A stretch of DNA of 64,000 nt, taken from assembly GCF_900167455.1 (NCBI RefSeq), contig NZ_FUWJ01000010.1, positions 158,817 through 222,816 on the forward strand, written 5' to 3'. The first letter of the stretch is position 1. Each line of letters starts with the position of its first letter. A model generated the notes under the pieces. It saw nothing but the letters and a program-made list of their open reading frames with translations, did no database searches and was not told the DNA's origin. Positions 34,013 through 42,923 of this stretch are shown here, piece after piece. This DNA comes from Enhydrobacter aerosaccus. GTDB taxonomy: Bacteria; Pseudomonadota; Alphaproteobacteria; Reyranellales; Reyranellaceae. The translations under genes were made by a program, and so were the position numbers.

Positions 34013-34645
34013 ATGAGTCGTAAATTGTTTGTGGGCAATCTGCCCTACTCGGTTACGTCCGAGCGTCTACAAGAAGCTTTCTCCCAGTTCGGGACCGTTG
34101 CCTCTTCGAAAGTGATCGTGGATCGTGAAACAGGCCGCAGCCGCGGCTTTGCCTTCCTCGAGATGGAAACAGATGAACAGGGTGCTGCAGCGATGCAGGC
34201 CATGAACGGTGCGCTGCTTGATGGTCGTTCGATCGCTGTCCGGGAAGCCGTCGAGCGGCAGCCTGGCGGTGGTGGCGGCGGCGGCTTTGGCGGCGGCGGC
34301 GGTGGTGGCGGCGGATTCCGTCCGCGCGGCCCGCGTCCGCCCTACGGCGGCGGCGGCGGTGGTGGCGGCTACGGCGGCGGCGGTGGCGGTGGCTATCGCG
34401 GCGGCGGCGGTGGTGGCTACGGCGGCGGCGGTGGCGGCGGTGGATACCGCGGCGCCGGCGACGGTGGCCCGATGCGTGATCGGCGCGCCGATTTCTCCGG
34501 CGGTCCCCCAGCCCCTGGTGGCTACGATGCTGGCGGCGGGGGCGGTGGCGAAGTGGCCCGCCCGCAGCGTCGCCGCGATGGCGGTGGCCCGCGCCGGGAG
34601 CGCGATTACGAGCCGCGCAAGCGTGGCTTCGACGACGATCAATAG
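34013..34645 (+). CDS. Glycine-rich RRM RNA-binding protein
   Basis: A 210-residue protein. Residues 1-80 are one RNA-recognition motif with RNP2 KLFVGNLPY and RNP1 RSRGFAFLEM. Residues from about 84 to 160 are almost pure glycine with scattered tyrosine, arginine and phenylalanine (blocks such as GGGYRGG). The tail is RG-rich and ends in the charged DYEPRKRGFDDDQ. This resembles bacterial and cyanobacterial cold-inducible Rbp proteins and phase-separating RGG domains. It probably binds mRNA during stress. A strong terminator follows at 34670. Confidence 0.92.
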   Translation: MSRKLFVGNLPYSVTSERLQEAFSQFGTVASSKVIVDRETGRSRGFAFLEMETDEQGAAAMQAMNGALLDGRSIAVREAVERQPGGGGGGGFGGGGGGGGGFRPRGPRPPYGGGGGGGGYGGGGGGGYRGGGGGGYGGGGGGGGYRGAGDGGPMRDRRADFSGGPPAPGGYDAGGGGGGEVARPQRRRDGGGPRRERDYEPRKRGFDDDQ

Positions 34646-34669
34646 GTCGTCGCGCAATAGTGAACATAG

Positions 34670-34697
34670 ACGCCGGGGCACCACCCCGGCGTTTTTT
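34670..34697 (+). terminator. Intrinsic terminator after the RRM gene
   Basis: ACGCCGGGG (34670-34678) and CCCCGGCGT (34684-34692) form a 9-bp stem with a 5-nt loop, followed by six T residues. It lies 24 bp after the stop codon of the RNA-binding protein. Confidence 0.9.
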
Positions 34698-34749
34698 GTT
34701 GAGCCCTGCCGGCCGATGCTATGCTGGTTGCCAGCAGAGAGGCGGCGGC

Positions 34750-35469
34750 ATGAGGCGACGAACGGCGCTCCTTGGTTCGCTGGCGGCACTGGCGTCGCCT
34801 CTGCCCGCTCGCGCCGACACACCGGTGGATCTCGAGCTGGTGCTTGCCGTCGACGTGTCCCGCTCCATCGACGAGATCGAAGCCGACCTGCAGCGGCGCG
34901 GCTATGTCGAGGCTTTGACCGACGAGCGGATCATCACCGCCATCCTCTCGGGCGAGAACAAGTGCATTGCGCTCAGTTATGTCGAATGGGCGGGTACGCA
35001 GTATCAGTCCGTCGTCATCGACTGGACCGTGATCGACAGCGCGCCGGCGGCACGCCGAATCGCGGACAGGCTCGCCGAGGCGCCGCGCACCTCGCAGAGC
35101 TGGACCGCCATCGGCGCGGCACTTGCCTTCGCCGGCTCGCACTTCGACCGCTCGGGCACCCAGTCACGCCGGCGCGTCATCGATATCTCCGGCGACGGAC
35201 GTACCAACGAAGGGCCGCCGGCCGAGTTGGTCCGCGACATGCTGGTCGCGCAGGGCATCGTCATCAACGGCCTGCCCGTCATGATGAACCGCAGCAATTT
35301 CGGCCGCCCGCCCGATTTCGAGCTCGACAAATACTACGAGCAGAACGTGATCGGCGGCCCCGGCGCCTTCATCATTCCCGCCGCCAATTTCAACGATTTC
35401 GGCCGCGCGGTTCGGAGCAAGCTGGTGCGTGAGATATCGCAGCGGCCATCGAGGCGAATGCCGGCCTGA
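34750..35469 (+). CDS. Secreted DUF1194 (VWA-like) protein
   Basis: A 239-residue protein with a Tat-like or basic signal (RRRTALLGSLAALASP, cleavage near ARADT). The mature part starts VDLELVLAVDVSRSIDE, which carries a DxSxS metal-ion-dependent adhesion-site motif of von Willebrand A domains. Later parts are RVIDISGDGRTNEGPP and NRSNFGRPPDFELDKYYE, typical of DUF1194. The function of the family is unknown; the fold suggests metal-dependent protein binding in the periplasm. It starts 53 bp after the terminator of the preceding gene and is probably monocistronic. Confidence 0.85.
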   Translation: MRRRTALLGSLAALASPLPARADTPVDLELVLAVDVSRSIDEIEADLQRRGYVEALTDERIITAILSGENKCIALSYVEWAGTQYQSVVIDWTVIDSAPAARRIADRLAEAPRTSQSWTAIGAALAFAGSHFDRSGTQSRRRVIDISGDGRTNEGPPAELVRDMLVAQGIVINGLPVMMNRSNFGRPPDFELDKYYEQNVIGGPGAFIIPAANFNDFGRAVRSKLVREISQRPSRRMPA

Positions 35470-35538
35470 CGGGAAATTTCGCTTCCCCCCCAACGGTCAA
35501 ACCAGCATCATCCGCGCCGACGCAAAGGGAATGAAGGA

Positions 35539-36282
35539 ATGCTGGCAAACAACCCGGTGACGCAAGCACGTCACGACCTGACCGCGGCCCTCCGGTCCGC
35601 CGCACGCCATGGCCTGAACGAAGGGGTCTGCAATCATTTCAGCATGACCGTTCCGGGCCGCGAAGATCTGTTCCTGGTCAATCCGCAGGGCCTGCACTGG
35701 TCGGAGGTCAGGCCGTCGGACCTGGTGATGGCCGATGGAGCCGGCAACATCATCGAGGGCCGCTATCCCGTCGAACCGACGGCCTTTTACATCCATGCCC
35801 GCCTTCATGCCGGCAACCCCAAGGCAGCCGTCGTCCTGCACACCCACATGCCCTATGCGACGGCGATTACCTCCCTGCGCGACGGACGGATCGAGATGTG
35901 CACCCAGAATGCACTGCGGTACTGGAACCGTATCGCCTATGACGACGATTATGCCGGCCTTGCCCTGTCGCCCCAAGAGGGCGACCGCATGACGCGCGCG
36001 ATGGGCGACAAGGAAATCCTGTTCCTGCGCAACCATGGCGTCATCGTCTGCGGGCCGACCGTCGCCCAGGCCTATGACGACCTCTATTATCTGGAGCGCG
36101 CGGCGATGGTTCAGGTGCTGGCCATGCAGACCGGGCGGCCATTGCACATTGTCGACGAGAGCTGCGCACGGCATACCGCTGAACAGGTCGCAGGCGAGGC
36201 GCAGCAGGCCTTCCTGCATTTCGACTCGCTCAAGCGCCTGCTCGACCGGGACGAGCCGGGCTGGCACGAGTCGAGTGACTAG
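35539..36282 (+). CDS. Class II aldolase/adducin family protein
   Basis: A 247-residue zinc aldolase-type protein. Conserved parts are GVCNHFSMTVPGREDLFLVNP, FYIHARLHAGNPKAAVVLHTHMPYATAI with zinc-binding histidines, and LFLRNHGVIVCGPTV with the third histidine. Members cleave or decarboxylate sugar phosphates and hydroxy acids; the substrate here is unknown. An 18-bp gap links it to the following secreted protein gene, and a CMD-family gene comes next, suggesting a small catabolic unit. Confidence 0.88.
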   Translation: MLANNPVTQARHDLTAALRSAARHGLNEGVCNHFSMTVPGREDLFLVNPQGLHWSEVRPSDLVMADGAGNIIEGRYPVEPTAFYIHARLHAGNPKAAVVLHTHMPYATAITSLRDGRIEMCTQNALRYWNRIAYDDDYAGLALSPQEGDRMTRAMGDKEILFLRNHGVIVCGPTVAQAYDDLYYLERAAMVQVLAMQTGRPLHIVDESCARHTAEQVAGEAQQAFLHFDSLKRLLDRDEPGWHESSD

Positions 36283-36300
36283 GGACTTTGGGGGAGAACG

Positions 36301-36882
36301 ATGCGGACAATGACGATAGTGATGCTGGCCTCGGCTCTGGCCGCTGGCACGGCAGTGGCGCAGGCGCCGCCGAAGCTCGGCCAGCTCGAGATCAAGGCCT
36401 ATGAGAAGATCCCCAAGACCAAGACGGCCGTCCAGCTCACCAACGATACGGCACTGGGCCGCCACTTGCGCGGGCAGGTGATGCAGGAGCTTGCCAATCG
36501 CGGCAACGACGTGGGTTTCAGCGGCGGCAACGTCATGCGCATGGACGTGACCTTTCTCGATCTGCTGGGCCAGGGCGGTTCTGGTGGCCAGGAAATGATC
36601 GGCGGTCAGCCGAGCTACGCCGAGAGCGGCGCCAACCCGCGGCCGCAGACGCCGGCCAACCGCGTCCAGCGCCGCGACCTGATCGATATTCCCAAGTCCG
36701 GCTCGTCGCTGCGCATCGGCCTCACCCTCTACAACGTGACGACCGGCAAGGTCATGTGGGCCGCGACGTCGTCGTGTCCCGCGGACGGCGGCACCGTACA
36801 GCGCGTGGGAGACGCCATGGTGGACGCGATCTTCAGGGCCGCCGACCGCTCCCAGGTTGCCGATGCCGGCTGCCCGCTCTGA
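36301..36882 (+). CDS. Secreted protein of unknown function
   Basis: A 193-residue protein with a clear signal peptide (MRTMTIVMLASALAAGTAVA, cleavage near AVAQA). The mature part has AYEKIPKTKTAVQLTND and VMQELANRGNDVGFSGG, a glycine- and proline-rich linker near residues 98-120, and a C-terminal part SLRIGLTLYNVTTGKVMWAA with two cysteines (SSCPADG and DAGCPL) that could form a disulfide. The pattern of a short periplasmic protein expressing a variable-strand domain is seen, but no family was recognised. A ribosome site GGGGGAGAA precedes the ATG. Confidence 0.75.
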   Translation: MRTMTIVMLASALAAGTAVAQAPPKLGQLEIKAYEKIPKTKTAVQLTNDTALGRHLRGQVMQELANRGNDVGFSGGNVMRMDVTFLDLLGQGGSGGQEMIGGQPSYAESGANPRPQTPANRVQRRDLIDIPKSGSSLRIGLTLYNVTTGKVMWAATSSCPADGGTVQRVGDAMVDAIFRAADRSQVADAGCPL

Positions 36883-36915
36883 AAACCAAACAGACAAATA
36901 AAGGAGGAAGGTGAC

Positions 36916-37464
36916 ATGCCGCGCCTGGCACCGCTCGATATCGACAAGCTGACACCGGAACAGAAGAAAGTGGCGGACGCCATCGTATCCGGGCCGCGCG
37001 GCGGCCTGCGCGGCCCGTTCGAACCCTGGCTGCGCAGCCCGGTTCTCGCCGACCGCGCCCAGAAGCTCGGCGAATATTGCCGCTTCAACAATTCCCTGCC
37101 GCGTGACCTGTCGGAACTGGCCATCTGCCTGGTCGGTCGGCATTTCAAGGCGCAGTTCGAATTCTACGCGCATGCCCGCATCGCCAAGGAGGCCGGCCTG
37201 GCGCCCGAGATCATCGAGGCCGTGCGCACACGCCAGACCCCGCCTTTCACGCGCGAGGTCGAAAAGGTCATCTACGACTTCGTTACAGAATATCTCGCCA
37301 CCAACCGCGTCGCCGCGACCAACTACAAGCGAGCGGTCGATGCGTTCGGAGAGCAGGGTGTCGTCGATCTCGTCGGCGTATGCGGCTACTACATGCTGGT
37401 CTCGATGACGCTCAATGTCTTCGAGATGCCGCTCCCGCCCGGCGAGCCCGAGCCGCTCGCCTAG
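36916..37464 (+). CDS. Carboxymuconolactone decarboxylase (CMD) family protein
   Basis: A 182-residue all-helical CMD/AhpD-fold protein. Residues 60-110 (LPRDLSELAICLVGRHFKAQ and FYAHARIAKEAGLAPEII) form the core, with an HxR-type motif in place of the AhpD CxxC, so peroxidase activity is unlikely. Family members act as decarboxylases or hydrolases on aromatic-degradation intermediates. AGGAGG stands before the ATG. It is the last of three co-directional genes starting with the class II aldolase. A second CMD gene lies at 53120-53512. Confidence 0.85.
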   Translation: MPRLAPLDIDKLTPEQKKVADAIVSGPRGGLRGPFEPWLRSPVLADRAQKLGEYCRFNNSLPRDLSELAICLVGRHFKAQFEFYAHARIAKEAGLAPEIIEAVRTRQTPPFTREVEKVIYDFVTEYLATNRVAATNYKRAVDAFGEQGVVDLVGVCGYYMLVSMTLNVFEMPLPPGEPEPLA

Positions 37465-37478
37465 CGCCAGCCTACCGC

Positions 37479-38258
37479 CTACTCCTCGAAGATCGCCACA
37501 GCGCGCGTCCAGCCAGCGGACGCGCCGCGGATCTTGTGCGGAAAGCAGGAGATGGTGAAGCCATCGGGCGGCAAAGCCTCGAGATTGTGCAGCTTCTCGA
37601 GATGGCAGTAGCCGATGTCGCGACCGGCCTTGTGCCCCTCCCAGATGATCGACGGATCATGGTTCTTGGCCCACTTCTGGGCCGTGAAGTAGAACGGCGC
37701 ATCCCAGCTCCACGCATCGGTGCCGGTCAGCCGGATGCCACGTTCCAGCAGATAGATCGTGGCGTCATAGCCCATCCCGCAGCCGGCGTTCACATAGTCG
37801 TTGTTGCCGTAGCGTGAGCCCGCCCGCGTGTTCACGACAACGATCTCGAGCGGCTTCAACTCGTGACCGATACGCTTCAGCTCGCCCTCGACTTCTGTCG
37901 CGGTGATGACATGGCCATCAGGCTTGTCGCGGAAATCGAGCTTCACGCCCGGCTGGAAACACCATTCGAGCGGGACCTCGTCGATGGTGATCGCACGCTC
38001 GCCTTTGTTCATCGTCGGATGGAAATGATAGGGCGCGTCGAGATGCGTACCGTTGTGGGTCGAGAGGTTCACGTTCTCGACCGCCCAGCCGGCACCGTCC
38101 GGCAGATCTTCCTTCTTCAGTCCTGGGAAGAAGCCGGCGATCTGCCCTGCTGTCTCGTCATGCCTGTGGTAGGCGATTTTCGGACCGAACGGCACAGGAT
38201 CGGACACGACATCGTTCTCCAGATAGATCGACAGATCGACGAACCGGCGCTTCTTCAT
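37479..38258 (-). CDS. Cyclase-family metal hydrolase (kynurenine-formamidase-like)
   Basis: A 259-residue protein of the putative cyclase family. The metal site is HNGTHLDAPYHFHPT (HxGTHxDxPxH). RFVDLSIYLENDV at the N-terminus and GYDATIYLLERGIRLTGTDAWSWD near residue 180 are typical. The family includes kynurenine formamidase and isatin hydrolase; no tryptophan-degradation genes are nearby, so the substrate is open. Convergent with the CMD gene and divergent from an alpha/beta hydrolase gene. Confidence 0.88.
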   Translation of the reverse strand: MKKRRFVDLSIYLENDVVSDPVPFGPKIAYHRHDETAGQIAGFFPGLKKEDLPDGAGWAVENVNLSTHNGTHLDAPYHFHPTMNKGERAITIDEVPLEWCFQPGVKLDFRDKPDGHVITATEVEGELKRIGHELKPLEIVVVNTRAGSRYGNNDYVNAGCGMGYDATIYLLERGIRLTGTDAWSWDAPFYFTAQKWAKNHDPSIIWEGHKAGRDIGYCHLEKLHNLEALPPDGFTISCFPHKIRGASAGWTRAVAIFEE

Positions 38259-38365
38259 TCGATTTCCTCCCGGCAGGCTTGCTGTCCGCCTAGTTTCCGG
38301 CTTTGCGCCCGCACGTCAATCGCCGGCACTCCCGGCATGGGCTAAGGTCACGATCGGAGGATCCG

Positions 38366-39082
38366 ATGACCAAGACGCCGTTGTTGCTCGTGCCGGGCCT
38401 GTTGTGCTCGCCCCGGCTGTTTGCCCCGCAAGTGGCCGCCCTATCCGACATCGCCGATATCGTCGTGCCCGACTGGCGCAAGGCGCCGCTGTCGATCTTC
38501 GACTCCTGGGGGGCCACGGCGCGCTGGATCCTCGACCAGATGCCGCCCGGTCGCTTCGCGCTCGCCGGTCTTTCCCTGGGTGGCATGATCAGCGTCGAGA
38601 TCATGCAGATCGCCGCCGAGCGCGTAAGCAAGCTCGCTCTTCTCGACACCGGCATGCGGGCACAGAACGACACGGAGAAGGCCATCCGCCGCGCCCGCGT
38701 GCGTCTCGCCGACGACGGAAACTTCGAGCTCGTACTGGGCCTGCAACTGGCGCGCTTCCTGCCGGCCTACCGCTTGCCGGACAAGGCGCTGGTCGACGAG
38801 GTCATGATGATGTGCCGCGAAACCGGCGTGGAGATCTACAAGCGCCAGGAAGAGCTGGCGGCGGTTCGGGTCGACCGGCGGCCAGACCTGCCGAAGATCA
38901 CGTGTCCGACCGTCGTCGTCTGCGGCCGCGACGACGTGACGACGCCGCTCGCCTTCTCCGAGGAGATCGCCGCCGGCATCACGGGCAGCGAGTTGGCCGT
39001 GATCGAGCAGTGCGGACATCTCGTGACGATGGAGAAGCCCGCGGAAACCAACGCCATCCTGCGGCGCTGGCTCAGCCGATGA
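38366..39082 (+). CDS. Alpha/beta hydrolase
   Basis: A 238-residue hydrolase. The oxyanion region is LLLVPGLLCSPRLFAPQ, the nucleophile elbow GLSLGGMIS contains the catalytic serine, the acid is probably in VVCGRDDVTTP, and the histidine is in EQCGHLVTMEKP. ATG 38366 has GGAGG upstream; earlier in-frame codons precede the domain. Substrate unknown. Its 3' end overlaps the convergent CaiB gene by 11 bp. Confidence 0.88.
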   Translation: MTKTPLLLVPGLLCSPRLFAPQVAALSDIADIVVPDWRKAPLSIFDSWGATARWILDQMPPGRFALAGLSLGGMISVEIMQIAAERVSKLALLDTGMRAQNDTEKAIRRARVRLADDGNFELVLGLQLARFLPAYRLPDKALVDEVMMMCRETGVEIYKRQEELAAVRVDRRPDLPKITCPTVVVCGRDDVTTPLAFSEEIAAGITGSELAVIEQCGHLVTMEKPAETNAILRRWLSR

Positions 39083-40280
39083 TCTTCTTGTCCCGCAGCG
39101 CCTGGATCTCCGCCTCGCCGAGGCCGGCAACATGGCGCAGCACCTCGCCGGTGTGCTCACCCAGCGACGGCGGGGGCCGCGTGTCGTCCACCGGCGTGTC
39201 GGAGAAATGATAATTGGAGCCGATGATCGGTACTTCGCCGACTCGTGAGTGCTTGTAGGTCTTGAGCATGCCGCGGCGGCGCACCTCCGGCTCGTCGAGC
39301 GCTTCCTTCATGGTGCGGATCGGCCCCGCCGGCAGGTGGCGGAACTTCTGGGTCCAGTTTTCCTTGGTATCGGTCTTCAGCACGTCTTCCATCAGCTTGG
39401 TCAACGCGGCCTTGTTGGCGACACGATTGGCGATGGTGGCGAAGCGCGGGTCCTCGACCCATTCCGGATGGCCCATCGCCTTGCAGGTGTCCACGAACAG
39501 CTTCTGGTTGGCGACCGCCATGTAGATCTTGCCGTTCTTGGTATCGAACGAGCTGTTGGGCACCGATGCAAAGTGGCCGTTGCCGGCCCGCTTCGGCTGA
39601 TCGCCGCCGATGAGATAGTAGGCGCCGAGATTGCCAAGCGAAGCGAGCGCCGTGTCGTAGAGCGCCAGGTCGATGTACTGGCCCTTGCCGGTATCGCGAC
39701 GCGCGAACAGAGCGGCATTGATGGCCGCGACCGAGTGGATGCCGGTCATGGTGTCGACGATCGCGATCGCATGGCGCAGCCCCTCGCCATTCGCCTCGCC
39801 ATTGACGCTCATCATGCCCGATTCGGCCTGTAGCACCGGATCGTAGCCCGGCCGGTCGGACAGCGGCCCGGTCTGCCCGTAAGCGGAGATCGAGAGATAG
39901 ATCAGCCTCGGATACTTCGCCTGCAGGCTCGCATGATCGAGCCCGTATTTCTTCAACACACCCGGCCGGAAGTTCTCGACCAGCACGTCCGCCTTCTCGA
40001 GCAGCTTGTGGACGATGGCCTGCCCTTCCGGCTTGGTGAAGTCGAGCGCGATGCTCTTCTTGCCGCGATTGTAGGTCATGAAGAAGTGGCTCTCGCCCTT
40101 CTCGCCGCCGGCGCGCGGACCCGCGCCCTTGCGCGTATCATCGCCGCCATCCGGGTTCTCGATCTTGAGCACTTCCGCGCCCATGTCGGCCAGCATCTGC
40201 GTGCAGAGGGGACCGGCAATGACTCGCGAGAAATCGACGACACGTATTCCGCTCAGCGGTGGACGACCTGATTCTGCCAT
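39072..40280 (-). CDS. CaiB/BaiF family CoA-transferase
   Basis: A 402-residue family III CoA-transferase that swaps CoA between carboxylic acids. It starts LSGIRVVDFSRVIAGPLCTQMLADMGAEVLKIE, has RGKKSIALDFTKPEG, ENFRPGVLKKYGLDHASL and the catalytic-aspartate region GYDPVLQAESGMMSV. The divergent gene encodes a Bug receptor, an association often seen in carboxylate catabolism, so a dicarboxylate or aryl carboxylate is a likely acceptor. Its end overlaps the convergent hydrolase gene. Confidence 0.92.
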   Translation of the reverse strand: MAESGRPPLSGIRVVDFSRVIAGPLCTQMLADMGAEVLKIENPDGGDDTRKGAGPRAGGEKGESHFFMTYNRGKKSIALDFTKPEGQAIVHKLLEKADVLVENFRPGVLKKYGLDHASLQAKYPRLIYLSISAYGQTGPLSDRPGYDPVLQAESGMMSVNGEANGEGLRHAIAIVDTMTGIHSVAAINAALFARRDTGKGQYIDLALYDTALASLGNLGAYYLIGGDQPKRAGNGHFASVPNSSFDTKNGKIYMAVANQKLFVDTCKAMGHPEWVEDPRFATIANRVANKAALTKLMEDVLKTDTKENWTQKFRHLPAGPIRTMKEALDEPEVRRRGMLKTYKHSRVGEVPIIGSNYHFSDTPVDDTRPPPSLGEHTGEVLRHVAGLGEAEIQALRDKKIIG

Positions 40281-40346
40281 TCCGAAACCGTACGGCGACC
40301 GACTAATGACTGTCCATCCGTGACGAATTCAATTGGCTGGCTGAAC

Positions 40347-41321
40347 ATGGGCTCGTTTCGCACATCGCTCTCTCGCCGCTCGCTTCTGGCACTCCCTCTC
40401 CTCGCCGCGCTCCCCGCCCGCGCCGACAGCTGGCCGACGAAGCCCGTGCATATCATCGTCCCTTTCGCGCCGGGCGGATCCGGCGACATCACGGCCCGGC
40501 TTGTCGGCAAGTACATGGAGGAGAAGACGGGCCAGCCTTTCGTGATCGAGAACAAGGCCGGCGCCAACGGCATCGTCGGTGTGCTGGCCGTGAAGTCGTC
40601 GCCCGCCGATGGCTACACGCTGATGCTGGCCACGACATCGACCAACGCCGCCAACATCCACATGTACAAGAACCCAGGCTACGATCCGGAGAAGGACTTC
40701 TCGGTCGTGGGCATCATCGGTGAAAGCGGCGCCTTTCTCGTCGTACCCGCCAACAGCCCCTACAAGACGCTGGCCGACCTGATGGCCTATGCCAAGGCCA
40801 ACCCCGGCAAGCTCAACTTCGGCTATTTCAATGCCAGTTCTCAGGTTCCGTCCGAAGTGCTGGGCAAGAAGGCCGGCGTCGAATGGCAAGGCGTCGCCTA
40901 CAAGGCGATCGGCAATGCCTGGAGCGATCTCTATGCCGGCGCCATCCAGTTCATGTGCGTGGATCTCACCGCCGCGCGCGGTCAGGTCGTTTCGGACAAG
41001 GCCCGTCCGCTCGCCATCACCCTTGCCGAGCGCAGCCCGCTCTATCCCGATGTACCGACGTTCGCCGAGACCTTTCCTGGCTTCGTCAGCACTGGCTTCC
41101 TCGCCATCGCCGTCCCGAAAGCCGTTCCCGAGGACATCAAGCAGCGTCTCAATGAGCTGATCAACGAGGCGATCCTGTCACCCGAGATCAACAAGCGCCT
41201 GACACAGGAATTCGCGCTGACGCCGCACAAGCTCGATCTCGCGCAATGCGCCGAGCAGGATCGGAGCGAGCGCGCCAAGTGGGCCGAGTACGTGAAGATC
41301 GCCCGCATCGAGCCGCAATAG
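40347..41321 (+). CDS. Bug-family (TctC-like) periplasmic carboxylate-binding receptor
   Basis: A 324-residue exported receptor of tripartite tricarboxylate-type transporters. A signal with twin arginine-like SRRSLLALPLLAALPARADS precedes the mature WPTKPVHIIVPFAPGGSGDI, the hallmark of the Bug family, followed by VIENKAGANGIVG and DGYTLMLATTST. ATG 40347 is favoured because it begins the signal peptide; GTG 40320 is an alternative start. No TctA or TctB membrane genes are nearby, as is common for orphan Bug proteins. Probably binds a carboxylate used by the neighbouring CoA-transferase. Confidence 0.9.
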   Translation: MGSFRTSLSRRSLLALPLLAALPARADSWPTKPVHIIVPFAPGGSGDITARLVGKYMEEKTGQPFVIENKAGANGIVGVLAVKSSPADGYTLMLATTSTNAANIHMYKNPGYDPEKDFSVVGIIGESGAFLVVPANSPYKTLADLMAYAKANPGKLNFGYFNASSQVPSEVLGKKAGVEWQGVAYKAIGNAWSDLYAGAIQFMCVDLTAARGQVVSDKARPLAITLAERSPLYPDVPTFAETFPGFVSTGFLAIAVPKAVPEDIKQRLNELINEAILSPEINKRLTQEFALTPHKLDLAQCAEQDRSERAKWAEYVKIARIEPQ

Positions 41322-41345
41322 CGTCCAGCAAACGCGACGGCGCGC

Positions 41346-42923
41346 TCAGTGCGCGTCCACCGCCACGGCAACACCCGGTTGCGGCCGGCGCAGGATCAGG
41401 AGGGTCAGCAGGCTGACCAGGATGCCGACGCCCAGGATCCAGAAGCTGTCGGCATAGGCCATCACCGAGGCGTTCAGGCGGACCTGCTGGGCCAGCACCT
41501 GCAGACCGCGCTGCGTCGCCGTATCGAGAGCGGCCCCCTTGCCGACGAAGATCGCGGTCAGGGCCTGCAAGCGCTCCTGCAGCCTGAGACTGTTGGTCGT
41601 CATCGCCTCGGCGATCGTCGAGAAATGCACCTCTTCGCGGATCTGCACCATCGTCGACAGCATGGCGATGCCCACCGAGGCACCGAGGTTGCGCATGACG
41701 CTGGTGATGCCGGCCGAGTCGGCGGTGTCCCGCCGCGACAGGCCGACGACCGAGAGCTGAGTCAAGGGAATCGTTGCCAGCGGCTGTCCGGCCGCGCGCA
41801 GGAGCTGCGGCAGGATGAGCTGATCCATCGCCGTGTTCGGCGACATGTCGACATTGATGAAGCAGCTCCCGGCGAACATCAGCAGCCCAAGGCCGACCAA
41901 GAGGCGCAGGTCGACCTTGCGCATGAGGAAGGGCATCAGCGGCAGGAGGAACAGCTGCGGGATGCCGCTCCACATCACCACTTCGCCGATTTGCTGGGCG
42001 TTGTAGCCCTGGATCTGCGCCAGGTAGGACGGAATCAGATAGAGGCTGCCGAAGGCGGTCGCGCCGAACACCGCCATCAGGATGCCGGAGCCTCCGACCG
42101 ACGGATTGGCGAACAGGCGCAGGTTGATGAAGGGCTTGTCTGTCGTGAGTTCGGCGATGATGAAGATCGCCGTGCCCAGGACTGCAGCGATCGTGCCGAC
42201 GACGATCATCTGCGAATCGAACCATTCTTCGCGTTGCCCTTCCTCCAACACGAAGATCAGCGAGCTGAGTCCGATCGCCATCGAGACAATGCCGAGCCAG
42301 TCGCCCTGCCTCAGTTCGCCCAGCCGCATCGGCTCACGATCGAGGGCATAGAGCTGCAAGGCGATGGCGAGCAGGGCCGGCGCCACGTTCAAATAGAAGA
42401 TGTACTGCCAGCTGAGATTCTCGGTCAGCCATCCGCCCACAGTCGGACCGATCGCCGGCGCGAACGTCGCCACCATGCCGAACAGCGCGACACCGACCGG
42501 CTGTTTGGCCGGTGGCAGGCGCGACCGCACGATGGTGATCGCGGTCGGGATCAGGACGCCGCCGGTGAGGCCCTGTCCGGCCCGGAACAGGATCATCTCG
42601 GTGAGCGACGTCGACATCGCGCACAGGATCGAGAAGACGACGAACAAGGCCGAGAAGGCGCTCAGGAACACACGCAAGCTGAAGGCACGCGACAACCAGC
42701 CGCTCAGCGGGATGATGATGATCTCGGCCATGAGATAGCCGGTCGAAATCCAGCTTCCTTCCGCTGGCGTGGCGCCGATGGCGCCGCCGATCTCAGCCAG
42801 GGAGGCATTGGTGATCTGGATATCGAGAATCGCCATGAAGGCGCCCAGGATGCCGCCGCCCACGGCGATCCAGTCGCGTAGTGACGCCTCAGGGGTCGCG
42901 CCCTTCATGGAGCCGCCCTTCAT
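41346..42923 (-). CDS. emrB: DHA2-family multidrug efflux MFS transporter (EmrB-like)
   Basis: A 525-residue, 14-helix drug:H+ antiporter. The first helix has DWIAVGGGILGAFMAILDIQ, motif A is LSRAFSLRVFLSAF, and the central motif C-like segment is GPTVGGWLTENLSWQYIFYLN. The gene starts inside the end of the membrane fusion gene (ATGA overlap). Together the two proteins form an EmrAB tripartite pump needing an outer membrane TolC-type channel not in this window. An HxlR regulator gene is divergent upstream of the pair. Confidence 0.92.
   Translation of the reverse strand: MKGGSMKGATPEASLRDWIAVGGGILGAFMAILDIQITNASLAEIGGAIGATPAEGSWISTGYLMAEIIIIPLSGWLSRAFSLRVFLSAFSALFVVFSILCAMSTSLTEMILFRAGQGLTGGVLIPTAITIVRSRLPPAKQPVGVALFGMVATFAPAIGPTVGGWLTENLSWQYIFYLNVAPALLAIALQLYALDREPMRLGELRQGDWLGIVSMAIGLSSLIFVLEEGQREEWFDSQMIVVGTIAAVLGTAIFIIAELTTDKPFINLRLFANPSVGGSGILMAVFGATAFGSLYLIPSYLAQIQGYNAQQIGEVVMWSGIPQLFLLPLMPFLMRKVDLRLLVGLGLLMFAGSCFINVDMSPNTAMDQLILPQLLRAAGQPLATIPLTQLSVVGLSRRDTADSAGITSVMRNLGASVGIAMLSTMVQIREEVHFSTIAEAMTTNSLRLQERLQALTAIFVGKGAALDTATQRGLQVLAQQVRLNASVMAYADSFWILGVGILVSLLTLLILRRPQPGVAVAVDAH

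Noticed and set aside
33580..34038. Minus-strand frame in the 614-bp gap
   Set aside because: No motif, no ribosome site, and it overlaps the start of the RRM gene.
34270..34460. GGC/GGT-rich DNA repeats considered as a minisatellite
   Set aside because: They are explained by the glycine-rich domain of the RNA-binding protein.
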